This document shows positions 8,739-18,100 of a DNA stretch of 64,000 nucleotides, in pieces. The position numbers and the translations under genes were made by a program. How positions within the stretch are numbered: the stretch's first letter is position 1; each line of letters starts with the position of its first letter. This DNA comes from an uncultured Prevotellaceae bacterium. GTDB lineage: Bacteria; Bacteroidota; Bacteroidia; Bacteroidales; Muribaculaceae. The notes below the pieces were generated by a model. The model did no database searches and had not been told where the DNA came from. It saw only the letters and a program-made list of their open reading frames with translations. The stretch lies in the NCBI GenBank assembly GCA_900316835.1, contig ONEL01000004.1, forward strand, positions 62,001 through 126,000. Reading direction: 5' to 3'.

Positions 8739-9698
8739 ATGAACACTTCAAGCAAGAAAATTCTCAATGAGGTTAAAGATTATGTAATGATCTTCATTGG
8801 CTTGTTAAGCTATTGTTTCGGCTACACGGCTTTTGTGTTGCCTGAGAAGGTCGTGACAGGTGGTGTAACAGGTTTGGCATCGCTGTTTTTCTTTGGCTTG
8901 GGATGGAATGTTGCCATTACTTATTACATTATTAACGCTATTTTGCTTGCCATAGCATTCAAGACCGTGGGCAAGCAATTTGTAATTCGCACAATCATAG
9001 GCGCTACTATCGCAACAATCATGCTTGGTGTGATGCAACCACTGTTTACTGTTCCCATCGTCCCTCAGGAGACATTTATGAATGTGATAATAGGAGCTGT
9101 GATGTGTGGTGTGGGACTGGGAATTGTATTTATCCACAATGGTAGTTCGGCTGGTACTGATATTATCGCCGCTATGGTGAACAAGCACAGCAACATCTCA
9201 TTTGGTCGCACATTAATGTATATTGACCTGATGATCATCAGTTCCAGTTATTTAATTTTCCACACTATCGACAAGATTGTGTATGGTCTCATTTTCATGT
9301 TTATCTGCTCAATAGCCGCCGACATGGTCATCGACAGCAACCGCCAGAGCGTTCAGTTCATGATTTTCTCCAAGAAGTGGCAAGAGATTGCCGATGCCAT
9401 CACAAAGGAGGCCCACCGCGGTTGCACCTTGCTTCACGCCACCGGCTGGTACTCCAAGAAAGAAGCTATAGTGCTAATGGTAATGTGCCGCAACTATGAG
9501 AGCATGCACATCTTCCGCATCATCAAGGCCATTGACGAGAATGCTTTTGTTTCTCAATCGAAAGTTAAGGGCGTGTTTGGCGAGGGTTTTGACCATGTAA
9601 AGATTAAACTACACAAGCAAGATCTCAAGGAGGTTGGCACTCACATCGCTGAGCCATCTAGTGAAGATGCTAACCAAACTCCCGACGTGAAAGCATGA
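8739..9698 (+). CDS. YitT-family membrane protein (DUF161 plus DUF2179)
   Basis: A 319-residue inner-membrane protein. Five to six helices span residues of about 14-200, with the YitT signature VLPEKVVTGGVTGLA in the first half and the repeat-like FIHNGSSAGTDIIAAMV in the second. Residues of about 225-300 form the soluble DUF2179 domain (GCTLLHATGWYSKKE, then VFGEGFDHVKI). The family is widespread and its transport or regulatory role is not settled. It has its own promoter and stands alone between tRNA-Ser and the ferredoxin gene. Confidence 0.9.
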   Translation: MNTSSKKILNEVKDYVMIFIGLLSYCFGYTAFVLPEKVVTGGVTGLASLFFFGLGWNVAITYYIINAILLAIAFKTVGKQFVIRTIIGATIATIMLGVMQPLFTVPIVPQETFMNVIIGAVMCGVGLGIVFIHNGSSAGTDIIAAMVNKHSNISFGRTLMYIDLMIISSSYLIFHTIDKIVYGLIFMFICSIAADMVIDSNRQSVQFMIFSKKWQEIADAITKEAHRGCTLLHATGWYSKKEAIVLMVMCRNYESMHIFRIIKAIDENAFVSQSKVKGVFGEGFDHVKIKLHKQDLKEVGTHIAEPSSEDANQTPDVKA

Positions 9699-9716
9699 GA
9701 TAGCGTCCCACATTTT

Positions 9717-9732
9717 TGGCACAGATTTTGCA
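9717..9732 (+). promoter_or_regulatory. Sigma-54-like -24/-12 site upstream of the ferredoxin gene
   Basis: TGGCAC at 9717-9722, five bases, then TTGCA at 9728-9732: an exact match to the core sigma-54 consensus, with ten bases between the invariant GG and GC. The predicted start would be near 9743, giving a leader of about 105 nt to the ferredoxin ATG. The site lies in the intergenic spacer, just after the YitT stop. No activator gene is visible in the window. Confidence 0.5.
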
Positions 9733-9759
9733 ACATGTGGATAAAAAGTTAAAGTTTTA

Positions 9760-9792
9760 TTTGGTAGTTTTGAAATAAAAGCAGTAATTTTG
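9760..9792 (+). promoter_or_regulatory. Housekeeping promoter of the ferredoxin gene
   Basis: TTTG at 9760-9763, 21 bp, then TAATTTTG at 9785-9792, a full Bacteroidetes promoter match, leaving a leader of about 50 nt. Confidence 0.75.
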
Positions 9793-9848
9793 CAACTGTT
9801 TACTGAAAATAATAATATTTTTACTTAACTATTTTAATTTAATCAACT

Positions 9849-10016
9849 ATGGCATACGTAATTAGTGACAACTGTGTAGCTTGCGGAACTTGCATGGACA
9901 TGTGTCCAACTGGCGCAATCAGCGAGGGTGACATCTATGTAATTGATCCCGATACTTGCATCAGCTGCGGTTCTTGCGCTGAGGCTTGCCCTAACGAGGC
10001 TATTAGCGAAGGCTAA
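9849..10016 (+). CDS. 2[4Fe-4S] ferredoxin
   Basis: A 55-residue clostridial-type ferredoxin. Two complete cluster motifs are visible: Cys 9, 12, 15 and 19 (CVACGTCMDMCP) and Cys 37, 40, 43 and 47 (CISCGSCAEACP), related by the usual internal duplication. It is a soluble low-potential electron carrier, for example for pyruvate:ferredoxin oxidoreductase, hydrogenase or Rnf (family knowledge; the partner here is unknown). It is monocistronic: a strong promoter and a sigma-54-like site lie upstream and a strong terminator lies 37 bp after the stop. Confidence 0.96.
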   Translation: MAYVISDNCVACGTCMDMCPTGAISEGDIYVIDPDTCISCGSCAEACPNEAISEG

Positions 10017-10052
10017 ACATAAGCACACATTAAAGTGTTAAAAGTAAAAATT

Positions 10053-10091
10053 TAGCATCACATCGCTTGCGATGATGATGCTATTTTTTTT
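10053..10091 (+). terminator. Rho-independent terminator after the ferredoxin gene
   Basis: TAGCATCA (10053-10060) pairs with TGATGCTA (10076-10083), extended inside by CATCG/CGATG around a small loop. Eight T residues follow at 10084-10091. Confidence 0.92.
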
Positions 10092-10098
10092 GAAATAA

Positions 10099-10130
10099 TT
10101 TTGCTTTAGCCATGTGTTTGATTAATTTTG
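10099..10130 (+). promoter_or_regulatory. Promoter of the LtaS-like gene
   Basis: TTTTG at 10099-10103, 19 bp, then TAATTTTG at 10123-10130. It lies 19 bp before the ATG at 10150. Confidence 0.7.
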
Positions 10131-10149
10131 CATAATCAAAGAATGTGCT

Positions 10150-11964
10150 ATGAAAACAATCAAACGAAATATAAAGCATGCCACCCTGTGGTTTTATATT
10201 CTAGCTGTGGTGTGCATTGTAATTCAACTGCTAGCAGTTGAATATCATTTCAACAAGCTTGTAGACCGCGAGTGGCTAAGTCATGTGTCGATGAAGACAC
10301 TTGCCATGCTTGCTGCCAACAACGTAGCCGACGCCATTGCGTTACTATTGCCATTTGTGCTCCTGAAGCCCAAGTGGCGCAAGTGGACTTGGCTAGTCAT
10401 AGCACTTGAAACACTTTGGTGTCTAGCGCAGTTGCTCTACATTCCCACCTATCGCGACCTGATGCCATTCTCGTCGTTCCTGCTTACCGACAATGTGGGT
10501 GGCACGCTCATCAAGAGCACCGCCGGCGCACTACGACTTGCCGACATGGAGGTTGTCGCCCCGCCATTATTGCTATATATCGCTTATCGCTTGTGGTTCA
10601 AGCGAGGCATAGAGGCTTGTGAGCAACCACTTGGCAAACGCCTGTGGCTGGCATTGCTAAGCGTGGTTGTATTCTTGCTCATCAGGGTGTGCATTACCGG
10701 CATCCATTATCGAGGCAACGACGAGGCAAGTAGCTTCCAAGAGCAAATCGTCAATGACTACTGCGTGATGTGGACCCGCCAGGGCGACTACCTTAATAAT
10801 AATGGCGCCGTGCCCTATGCCGTGTATTGTGCCACCACGTCAATCTTTAGCAAGAGCACGTTAAGCGAAGAAGAGCGCCACCAGGTGAGGCAATATATCA
10901 ATGAGATGCCACATTACACCGACGATTTCTATGCCAGCGCTCGTGGCAAGAATGTGATAATGATAGTAGTAGAATCGCTCAACTCTTGGGTTATTGACCT
11001 TAAAATTAATGGCCGGGAAGTGACCCCTGTGCTCAATAGCATGTGTCGCGACACCGTGAACAACATTGTGGCGCTCAAGATGAAGTCGCAAGTAAAAAAC
11101 GGGCGCTCAAGCGATGGCATTTTCATGTATAACACAGGCCTGCTACCACTCACCACACAAGCGGTCACTAACACACACAGCGATGTGCCTTATCCATCGT
11201 TGCCCAAAGCTCTAGGAACCGGTTACGACTTATTCTATGCCAGCTGCGACGAACCCACATTGTGGAACGTGCGAAACATGTCGTCAACCTACGGATATAA
11301 AGATTTCTACGGGATAGCTGAGATTAACGATGCGGTGAAAGCCAACGGCTACAAACTTGACAAAGCTCTGCTCGAAGAAGTGTCGCAACTCATTCAGCAA
11401 CGCAAGCAACCATTCATGTGCCTTGTAGCCACGGCAGGAATGCATCACCCCTATAATTCTCCCATGGAGCCCACCACATGGGTTCAGAGCAGTGGTCACT
11501 ACACCAAGGAAGTGAGATGCTACCTTGAGGCTGCCAATGCCTTTGACACCGAGCTTGGCAATTTCATCACTCGTCTCAAGGCTAGTGACCTCTACGACAA
11601 CACCATGATAGTGGTTGTGAGCGATCACAATGAGATGGTTGATGACAATCCACAAGGACGGCCCAGCATTGACAACGAGGGTGACAACTGCGTGTTTATA
11701 GCCATTAACTCGGGGCAAAACAAGTGGATAGAGGGTCCCGTGGGGCAAATCGACATCTACCCCACCCTGCTCGACCTGCTGGGTCTCAACCAACAGCAAT
11801 GGAAGGGTTTGGGTTATAGCCTGATGCGCAACGACATCACCTCGGCAGCCACATCTCCCGGCATCACAACAGGTCATGGCACCCTCATCAATCGCCAACA
11901 AGAAGCATGGCGCGTCAGCGACATGATAATCACCAGCCACTGGTTTGAACCCCAGGAGAGATAA
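10150..11964 (+). CDS. LtaS-like phosphoglycerol/phosphoethanolamine transferase (sulfatase fold)
   Basis: A 604-residue inner-membrane enzyme with about five N-terminal helices (to residue 190) and a periplasmic sulfatase-fold domain. Metal-site motifs are MIVVESLNSWV near residue 275 and VVSDHNEMV near residue 493. The nucleophile segment reads GRSSDGIFMYNTGLLPL, where Staphylococcus LtaS has Thr in GKTSD, so a Ser would be the nucleophile (inference from alignment by eye). LtaS proper builds lipoteichoic acid, absent in Bacteroidetes; here the enzyme probably decorates a periplasmic or outer-membrane glycan or lipid with phosphoglycerol or phosphoethanolamine. It stands alone, convergent with comEC. 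Confidence 0.85.
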   Translation: MKTIKRNIKHATLWFYILAVVCIVIQLLAVEYHFNKLVDREWLSHVSMKTLAMLAANNVADAIALLLPFVLLKPKWRKWTWLVIALETLWCLAQLLYIPTYRDLMPFSSFLLTDNVGGTLIKSTAGALRLADMEVVAPPLLLYIAYRLWFKRGIEACEQPLGKRLWLALLSVVVFLLIRVCITGIHYRGNDEASSFQEQIVNDYCVMWTRQGDYLNNNGAVPYAVYCATTSIFSKSTLSEEERHQVRQYINEMPHYTDDFYASARGKNVIMIVVESLNSWVIDLKINGREVTPVLNSMCRDTVNNIVALKMKSQVKNGRSSDGIFMYNTGLLPLTTQAVTNTHSDVPYPSLPKALGTGYDLFYASCDEPTLWNVRNMSSTYGYKDFYGIAEINDAVKANGYKLDKALLEEVSQLIQQRKQPFMCLVATAGMHHPYNSPMEPTTWVQSSGHYTKEVRCYLEAANAFDTELGNFITRLKASDLYDNTMIVVVSDHNEMVDDNPQGRPSIDNEGDNCVFIAINSGQNKWIEGPVGQIDIYPTLLDLLGLNQQQWKGLGYSLMRNDITSAATSPGITTGHGTLINRQQEAWRVSDMIITSHWFEPQER

Positions 11965-11978
11965 AAAGTATTAATCGC

Positions 11979-12006
11979 AAAGCCACTTAACGTAAGCTTT
12001 TTTATT
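11979..12006 (+). terminator. Weak hairpin between convergent genes
   Basis: AAAG-CCA-CTTA, loop ACG, TAAG-CTTT, followed by T residues: a bulged stem just after the LtaS-like stop, possibly a terminator for it. The stem is AT-rich and overlaps the 3' end of comEC. Confidence 0.35.
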
Positions 12007-14092
12007 TCATCTTAACATAAGCGCCTGCGGTTGAGATGGAGTAGCATGGTCGTTGTCTTGAGCGACATTCCTGTTGCAGTTGCGGGATGTTGTCGCTATA
12101 GATGTCGCCCGAGAGGAGTATTGTGTCACTCTTGATGAGATTATCGAGAGTGCCAATGCTTGAATGAAATCGCTTAGTTACAAGTAAAAAATCGAAGCGC
12201 ACATCGGTGCTGTCGAGGCGCTCGTAGTGTTTCCACCGTCCCTTTCCCACCGCCACAAGGCTCGTGCCACACAAGTGAGCGTAAGGTGGCTTTATAACAC
12301 CTCCCGGCAGTCGACACTCGGCGCTATCGACCATCACCACCGAGTCAATGCCATGATGCGCTAGGAACGCGCGATGCTGTCGCAAGAACGCCGACCTGTC
12401 AAAATCCTCATCCACATCGGGCATCCACAGCATGGCGTTGCCATGGTGGAAATATAGCACCGGAGTGGAATTGCGGGAATTAAAAATCACCATCCCCTCT
12501 TTCTCGGCACACATGTCGACGAAAAGGCTGTGAGCAATGCCAATGGCAATCATCGCCCCCGCCCCAATGAGCCAACGCGCGTTGCTTCGCCTGAGCCACA
12601 TCACAAGCATGAAAATGACAATGTAATAAATTATCACCGCCACCCATGTCACATAGACATTGCTACTCGAGAGTGGTAATGACGAAAGCCAGCCTACGGC
12701 ACCATTTATCGCACTTGCCATATTGTCAAGAGCACTATTGAGCAAGCCCACCTGAGCTCCAATCAAGAGCAATAACAGCCACATAGCTCCACACATCATG
12801 AAGACAGGCACAATGGGCAAAACAACAAGATTGGCGACTAAAGCCAGTGGCGAAACGGAATTGAAATAGTAGGCAGTGAGCACGATAGTTGAAATCATTG
12901 CCACACCCGATGTCGCCAGCATGGTACACACATAGTTAAGCAATTTGTTGCTAGGGAACTTGATGTCGAAGGTGCGATAGAAAACCACTATTGCCGCCAC
13001 AGTTATGAAACTAAGCTGGAAGCCCACGCTATAGATTGCCGCTGGCGAGAAAACGAGAATAACGAGTGCCGCCACAGCCAGTGAGTTGAGCGGGTGGGAC
13101 TTGCGATAGAATATCATTCCCATCATCACAAAGGCTATCATCACTGTTGCCCTAACCACCGAGGGCGACAAGCCCGTCATCACATCATAGGCGACAAGCA
13201 TAGCCATGGTGAGCAATAATCGCAACTTGCGAGCCCGAACATAGTCGAGCGGAAAAAGCAGTAACCACAGCATCGCAGTGATTATGCCAACATGCAATCC
13301 ACTCAAAGCCAGCACATGCGCCACTCCCGCAAGTGAAAACTCCTCACGCAGCTCGCGATCGATGAGATCGTCGTTGCCCAGCAGCATGGCAATGAGCAGC
13401 GCCTGCGTGGCAGGCTCTAACCGGCTATCTATAATCTTGCGTTGCAACCATCGATTGCAGTTAAACATGCGAGTGAAAATGGTGTGAGCCTCTCCCACTT
13501 TCTCCACACTCTCCACTGGAGTGTGTTGTTCATATCTAACCCCCTTGTCCAGCATGAAGCGCGCATAATCCATTTCGTCGGGGTTGCCCATGTTAGTGAC
13601 AGGCTTCAAGTCGAGGACGAATGCCACCAGGTCACCAGCCTTGAGCTCGTAGTCGCACCCACTAGTAGACAATGCGATGCTTGTTTCATGCAATGGAACA
13701 ACATTTCTAGCGACTGTGTCATTACAGCTCACTAGTCGCAGCCGCATCATCATGCTTTTCTCACGCGCAGTAACGCTCTCGATGCAACCACAAGCCACGT
13801 GGTCATTAATTGCCTCTAACTGGAGAACTGGAGGACGAGCAATAGCAGCAGCTCCCCATCCCACAGCCATCGTCGCCAGCGCCAGCGGCAGCATTCCCAG
13901 CCGTCTCGTCCTCATTGCCGAAGCTGGTGACTTGCGAGCACTTCTCACAATCACTATCATTATTATCGCCATCACCACAAGTGCAAGTGGTAACACAAAA
14001 TTATCGCAAGCATCATAGAGCAAGATGCCTGCAATCATTGGCAATAATAATCGCAAGACCGGCAATCGTGACAGCAAGCTAGAATTGTCCAT
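12002..14092 (-). CDS. comEC: ComEC/Rec2-family DNA-uptake membrane protein
   Basis: A 696-residue polytopic protein. The N-terminal DUF4131-like part spans about residues 25-190; the Competence domain follows, with its signature HVLALSGLHVGIITAML near residue 258 and MTGLSPSVVRATVMI near residue 305. In naturally competent bacteria ComEC forms the inner-membrane channel for single-stranded DNA. The C-terminal 180 residues sit where a metallo-beta-lactamase domain is often found, but the HxHxDH zinc motif is absent, as in many Bacteroidetes homologues. It follows aroE by 39 bp on the same strand. Confidence 0.88.
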   Translation of the reverse strand: MDNSSLLSRLPVLRLLLPMIAGILLYDACDNFVLPLALVVMAIIMIVIVRSARKSPASAMRTRRLGMLPLALATMAVGWGAAAIARPPVLQLEAINDHVACGCIESVTAREKSMMMRLRLVSCNDTVARNVVPLHETSIALSTSGCDYELKAGDLVAFVLDLKPVTNMGNPDEMDYARFMLDKGVRYEQHTPVESVEKVGEAHTIFTRMFNCNRWLQRKIIDSRLEPATQALLIAMLLGNDDLIDRELREEFSLAGVAHVLALSGLHVGIITAMLWLLLFPLDYVRARKLRLLLTMAMLVAYDVMTGLSPSVVRATVMIAFVMMGMIFYRKSHPLNSLAVAALVILVFSPAAIYSVGFQLSFITVAAIVVFYRTFDIKFPSNKLLNYVCTMLATSGVAMISTIVLTAYYFNSVSPLALVANLVVLPIVPVFMMCGAMWLLLLLIGAQVGLLNSALDNMASAINGAVGWLSSLPLSSSNVYVTWVAVIIYYIVIFMLVMWLRRSNARWLIGAGAMIAIGIAHSLFVDMCAEKEGMVIFNSRNSTPVLYFHHGNAMLWMPDVDEDFDRSAFLRQHRAFLAHHGIDSVVMVDSAECRLPGGVIKPPYAHLCGTSLVAVGKGRWKHYERLDSTDVRFDFLLVTKRFHSSIGTLDNLIKSDTILLSGDIYSDNIPQLQQECRSRQRPCYSISTAGAYVKMK

Positions 14093-14131
14093 AACCAGTC
14101 ACCTAAGCGAAATGAAAAAAATAAAGAGAGA

Positions 14132-14893
14132 TTATATTTCAGTCCAAATGCGGTAGGACTCAAAGGCTTGCAACAAGAGCATTTCAAGCCCGTTTTTCAC
14201 TTGTGCCCCACGCTGGGCGGCTTGCTTCATGAAGGCAGTCTCGCTGGGGTTATAAACAAGATCGTAGCACAAATGTGAAGGTGTCAAAAATCGATAAGGT
14301 ATGGCAGGGCACTCATTCACACGCGGATAGGTCCCCAGCGGGGTAGTATTTACTATAATCTTGTGATCGTGAATCATTTGCCGCGTCAGCTCCTCATAGG
14401 TTATGGTAGAAGCTTTCTTTTGCCGCGACACCAGCGCCACATCAACTCCCAGTTCACGCAGAGCCGCCACCACAGCCTTGCTGGCTCCGCCAGTGCCCAG
14501 CACCAGTGCCGATGTCATATCATTGCTAATGAGAGGCTCGATTGAGTTTTTAAAGCCCATCATGTCGGAGTTATATCCCACCAGTCGCAACACATCGGCC
14601 TTCTCGCCTTTAATGATTTTAATCACATTCACAGCTCCCACCTTCATCGCGCTCTCGTCGAGCTCATCCATGAAGGGTATCACTTTCTCCTTGAAAGGGG
14701 TTGTGACATTCAGTCCATTAAGATTAGAATACTCGCTCAGGATCGACATCAAGTCGCCAATATCCTCCAGCTCAAAATTGATGTACTGAGCGTCAATCTC
14801 CTCGGCGATAAACTTTTGGTTAAAAAAGTCCATCGAGAAGGAATGCCCCAGCCACTTACCAATAAGACCATATATCAATCCCTGCTCTTCCAT
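14132..14893 (-). CDS. aroE: Shikimate dehydrogenase
   Basis: NADP-dependent reduction of 3-dehydroshikimate to shikimate in aromatic amino acid synthesis. Seen in the 253 residues: the substrate-site motif GLIGKWLGHSFS at the N-terminus, NVTTPFKEKV with the catalytic Lys near residue 67, the dinucleotide-binding VLGTGGASKAV near residue 131, INTTPLGTYP and DLVYNPSETAF. Slightly short but complete, as is usual for the Bacteroidetes form. A good promoter lies 38 bp upstream, and comEC is probably co-transcribed downstream. Confidence 0.92.
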   Translation of the reverse strand: MEEQGLIYGLIGKWLGHSFSMDFFNQKFIAEEIDAQYINFELEDIGDLMSILSEYSNLNGLNVTTPFKEKVIPFMDELDESAMKVGAVNVIKIIKGEKADVLRLVGYNSDMMGFKNSIEPLISNDMTSALVLGTGGASKAVVAALRELGVDVALVSRQKKASTITYEELTRQMIHDHKIIVNTTPLGTYPRVNECPAIPYRFLTPSHLCYDLVYNPSETAFMKQAAQRGAQVKNGLEMLLLQAFESYRIWTEI

Positions 14894-14930
14894 AGAAGCC
14901 TGCCAATATTAAAAATTTTTTAAGAATTCG

Positions 14931-14960
14931 CAAAATTAATCAAATTTGATAGTAAATCAA
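14931..14960 (-). promoter_or_regulatory. Promoter of aroE-comEC
   Basis: On the minus strand: TTG at 14960-14958, 19 bp, TAATTTTG at 14938-14931. The rest of this AT-rich 300-bp divergent spacer (14894-15193) holds the amidase promoter and a leader hairpin, and nothing else I could recognise. Confidence 0.72.
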
Positions 14961-15069
14961 AATTTTCAACTCACTTTTTTTACAATCGGCCCTCAAAACA
15001 TATTCAAAATATATTCATTTATAAAAAGAATAAATTCACTTATATTCTCAAACAGATTCTAGCAAAATA

Positions 15070-15100
15070 TTGTAAATTTAAAACATTTGTTATATATTTG
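15070..15100 (+). promoter_or_regulatory. Promoter of the amidase operon
   Basis: TTG at 15070-15072, 20 bp, then TATATTTG at 15093-15100 (TAnnTTTG). The leader before the ATG at 15194 would be about 88 nt. Confidence 0.68.
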
Positions 15101-15131
15101 CAAAATATTTACATCATATTATTATTTGTCG

Positions 15132-15172
15132 AGGGAATGTTGGTGACTAATTGCTAATCACTCGCATTCCCT
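15132..15172 (+). promoter_or_regulatory. Hairpin in the 5' leader of the amidase operon
   Basis: AGGGAATG (15132-15139) pairs perfectly with CATTCCCT (15165-15172), with an inner GTGA/TCAC helix. It lies inside the predicted leader, 22 bp before the start codon, and lacks a T-run, so it is more likely a structured leader than a terminator. No known riboswitch was recognised. Confidence 0.5.
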
Positions 15173-15193
15173 ATAATTTAGTTCTATACTATC

Positions 15194-18100
15194 ATGAAAT
15201 TTTCAGTTAGAGTGCTGCTGACTGTTGCGTTTCTTGTTACTTGGCATTATACCCAAGCCGATGAGATAAAGCAACCAGGCGAGTTAAAGTTCTATATCAA
15301 TGCAGGTCATGGTGGCTGGGGTTATGAAGACCGCCCCATGGCCACGGTGCCCTTTCCCGGACGTAGCGTCACCTTCATGGACTACACCACCAGCTATGGT
15401 GGCACCAGTGCGGGCACACAAAAGACCGCCTTGCTACCCGACACGTGCGGTTTCTTTGAGAGCAACACCGACCTGTGGAAGTGCGAGGCCCTCTACTCCA
15501 CGCTCATCAAGATGGGTGCCAAAGCCGAGAACCTAAAGATGTCGCGCGATGTGAATGGCCCTTATCCACAAACCAGCTACGCCCGCTACGACATGGAAAT
15601 CAGCAAGTTCACCAATGTCATCGCCGGCGAAGCCGAAGCCTTTGCCCCCGACTTGTTCATCTCTATCCACAGCGACGCCGGCAATGCTGGCTACGGCACT
15701 AGTGCCAATCTTGACAATCACGTGCTTTTCCTTTATCGTGGCACCGATGAGCAGGGCGGAGACCTCTCGGCTGGCAGCCGCGACATTGCCTATGCCCTGT
15801 GGGACAAGCATTTCATGGACGAGATTGACTACATCTCGCCCGCAGTGACAAGGACAAGCCCAAACATTCGCGGCGACTTCGACTTCTACGGCACAGGCAT
15901 CGACATCACTAACAACCTGCATTCAGGCATCCCCTACGAGGGCTACCTGGGCGTTCTAAAGCACGGCTATCCTGGAGTGCTAATCGAGGGATTTTGTCAC
16001 AGCTATGAGCCTGAGAGGCATCGCGCACTGAACCGCGATTTTTGTCGCCAAGAGGGTGTGCGGCTGGCTCGCGGCATCGGCGAGTACTTCAATATGCCCC
16101 CTGAGACCACCGGCTATATCATGGGCACTGTGAAGGATAAGAACTCCACACCCCCTTTCACCAACTACAACGACGGCGAGGATTCCTACCTGCCCATCAA
16201 CGGCGCTCAAGTGAAACTCTACAAGGGCACTGAACTAGTCGACATCTACCCAACCGATGAGTTTTATAACGGCATCTTCGTTTTTGAAGACCTGGAACCG
16301 GCATCGGATTATTATATAAGCGTTGTTGCCGACGGCTACACCCCGCTCATGAGCCAGGGTCCATTCACTGTGGTTGCCAACGAGACCACCTATCCCAAGC
16401 TTTACATGAGCCAAAGTGGCAGCAACTCAATGTCCACCTCCGAATTAGGAATTAATCTCACCCAGGAGTTCGTTGATCGCAACATAGGTGTTCTGGATGG
16501 TAAGACAGTGCGCAGGGCCATCCTTCACGATGGTGTGCTCTATGTGCTCGCCGTGGATGAGAATAACAATAATGCTCCTCACATTTATCAAATTAATCCC
16601 CACACACAGTTGGCGACAGCCATCAGCCTGGCAGGTGTGACAGATGTCGCCAATGAGAACAATCAGGGCAACCACCTCTACAGCATCAGCGACATCGCCA
16701 TCACCAGCGATGGCAAGCTCATTGCCTGCAACCAGTTGCAATGCCAAAGCGACGCTGCGCAAGTGACTAGTGGCAACACGCGTGGCACATTGCGAGTCTA
16801 CAAGTGGAACTCAATGAGCGACAATCCCATGCTGTGGTTCACATCGCAATCTTCGGCTAACTGGTATAAAGCCGACGTGGGTAACTCCATGGTATATTAT
16901 GGTAGCTCGACAAACGGCAAACTAATCACAACAGCTACCACCACCGGGACAACGCGTGGCATTAGACCCATTAATTTCACCATCCACAATGGCGACGTTA
17001 TTGAAACCATCTATAACAAGAGCGAATCGCTAATCTCGGCTAACACACTAGGTGAGGATTACCAGTTAACCCACACTGGTCGCCACCGCGACTTTGTGGT
17101 ACTAGATGGCTCAAACCATGTGCCCATTGAGTTGCAAGTCAACACAAGCGAGGCATCATCGTTCCGGCTTGGAGAGCTCAAGCATGACGACACAAAGGCA
17201 ATGGGTGGCAATTTCTTTGAGTATAGTATCTATAAAATCTATGTCACCCCTTTCTCGAGCGACAACAGTAACAACACCGGCATTGCACTCTACACAGCCA
17301 ACGCAGGCCTGGGCTCGGCTCAAGCCATCAGCGCCACTGGCACCACCCTGCCTGCACAAGCCTCATCATTCACCTGGGCCGACGGCTATAGCGACGGCGA
17401 CGACATCGTGGTTTATCTCTTGCGCGACAACTTGCTGAGCAAGTGGAGCATAACCGGATCGAGCCAGCAACCAGTCGACAACACCACCGCGCGTGGCATC
17501 TATGCCTACGACTTGAGAAGCACACAAAACAGCGACAACAGCTACACCTTCCAGTTCAAAGCAAATTATCACTCCACTATCGCCCAACTGGTATTCTACG
17601 ACAGCGACACGCATGCCGAGGCAGGACGGGTTGACATCGATAATGTGCTTGATCATGAGCTCAACACCATCACACTCACCCAGAGCCAAATTCCCGGCAC
17701 CAGCAACCAAGTGCTAAACTGGGGAGTTTATCTCAAAGCCAAGGACATAACATCGATTGAGAAACTCAACAGCGACGACGCCATGTATAACTACACCCGC
17801 CTTGGGGTCACCGTTGATAACAGCCCCGAGAGTGACTATTTTGGGAGACTTTATCTTATTAATTGGGTTGCAAGAAGTTCTTCAAGCAACGGCTTGTGGG
17901 CTTTCAATCAAGATCACACTCGCATCAACAGTAGCGTGCTACGCGGTGGAGAGACCTACATCAATCCTTTTCGCTTAACAACCGACCCAAACGGCAAAAT
18001 ATACATAGCCGACTGGGGCGATGCTCACTCGGGAGTCTACGTGGCATCTCCAGGCAATTTGGAAGGCATTTTCCCGCAATTCTTTGAAGGCACACGCCAA

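Noticed and set aside
11284..11940. 218-residue open frame on the minus strand
   Set aside because: Antisense shadow of the LtaS-like gene, which has clear family motifs on the plus strand; no start context, no recognisable motif.
10150..11964. True sulfatase
   Set aside because: No C/SxPxR formylglycine motif; the membrane helices and the GRSSD segment fit the LtaS-like transferase group.
12002..12560. Metallo-beta-lactamase domain at the ComEC C-terminus
   Set aside because: The region is in the right place, but no HxHxDH motif is visible, so a functional domain is not claimed.
15132..15172. Terminator between aroE and the amidase operon
   Set aside because: The hairpin has no T-run on either strand and lies downstream of the amidase promoter, so a leader structure fits better.
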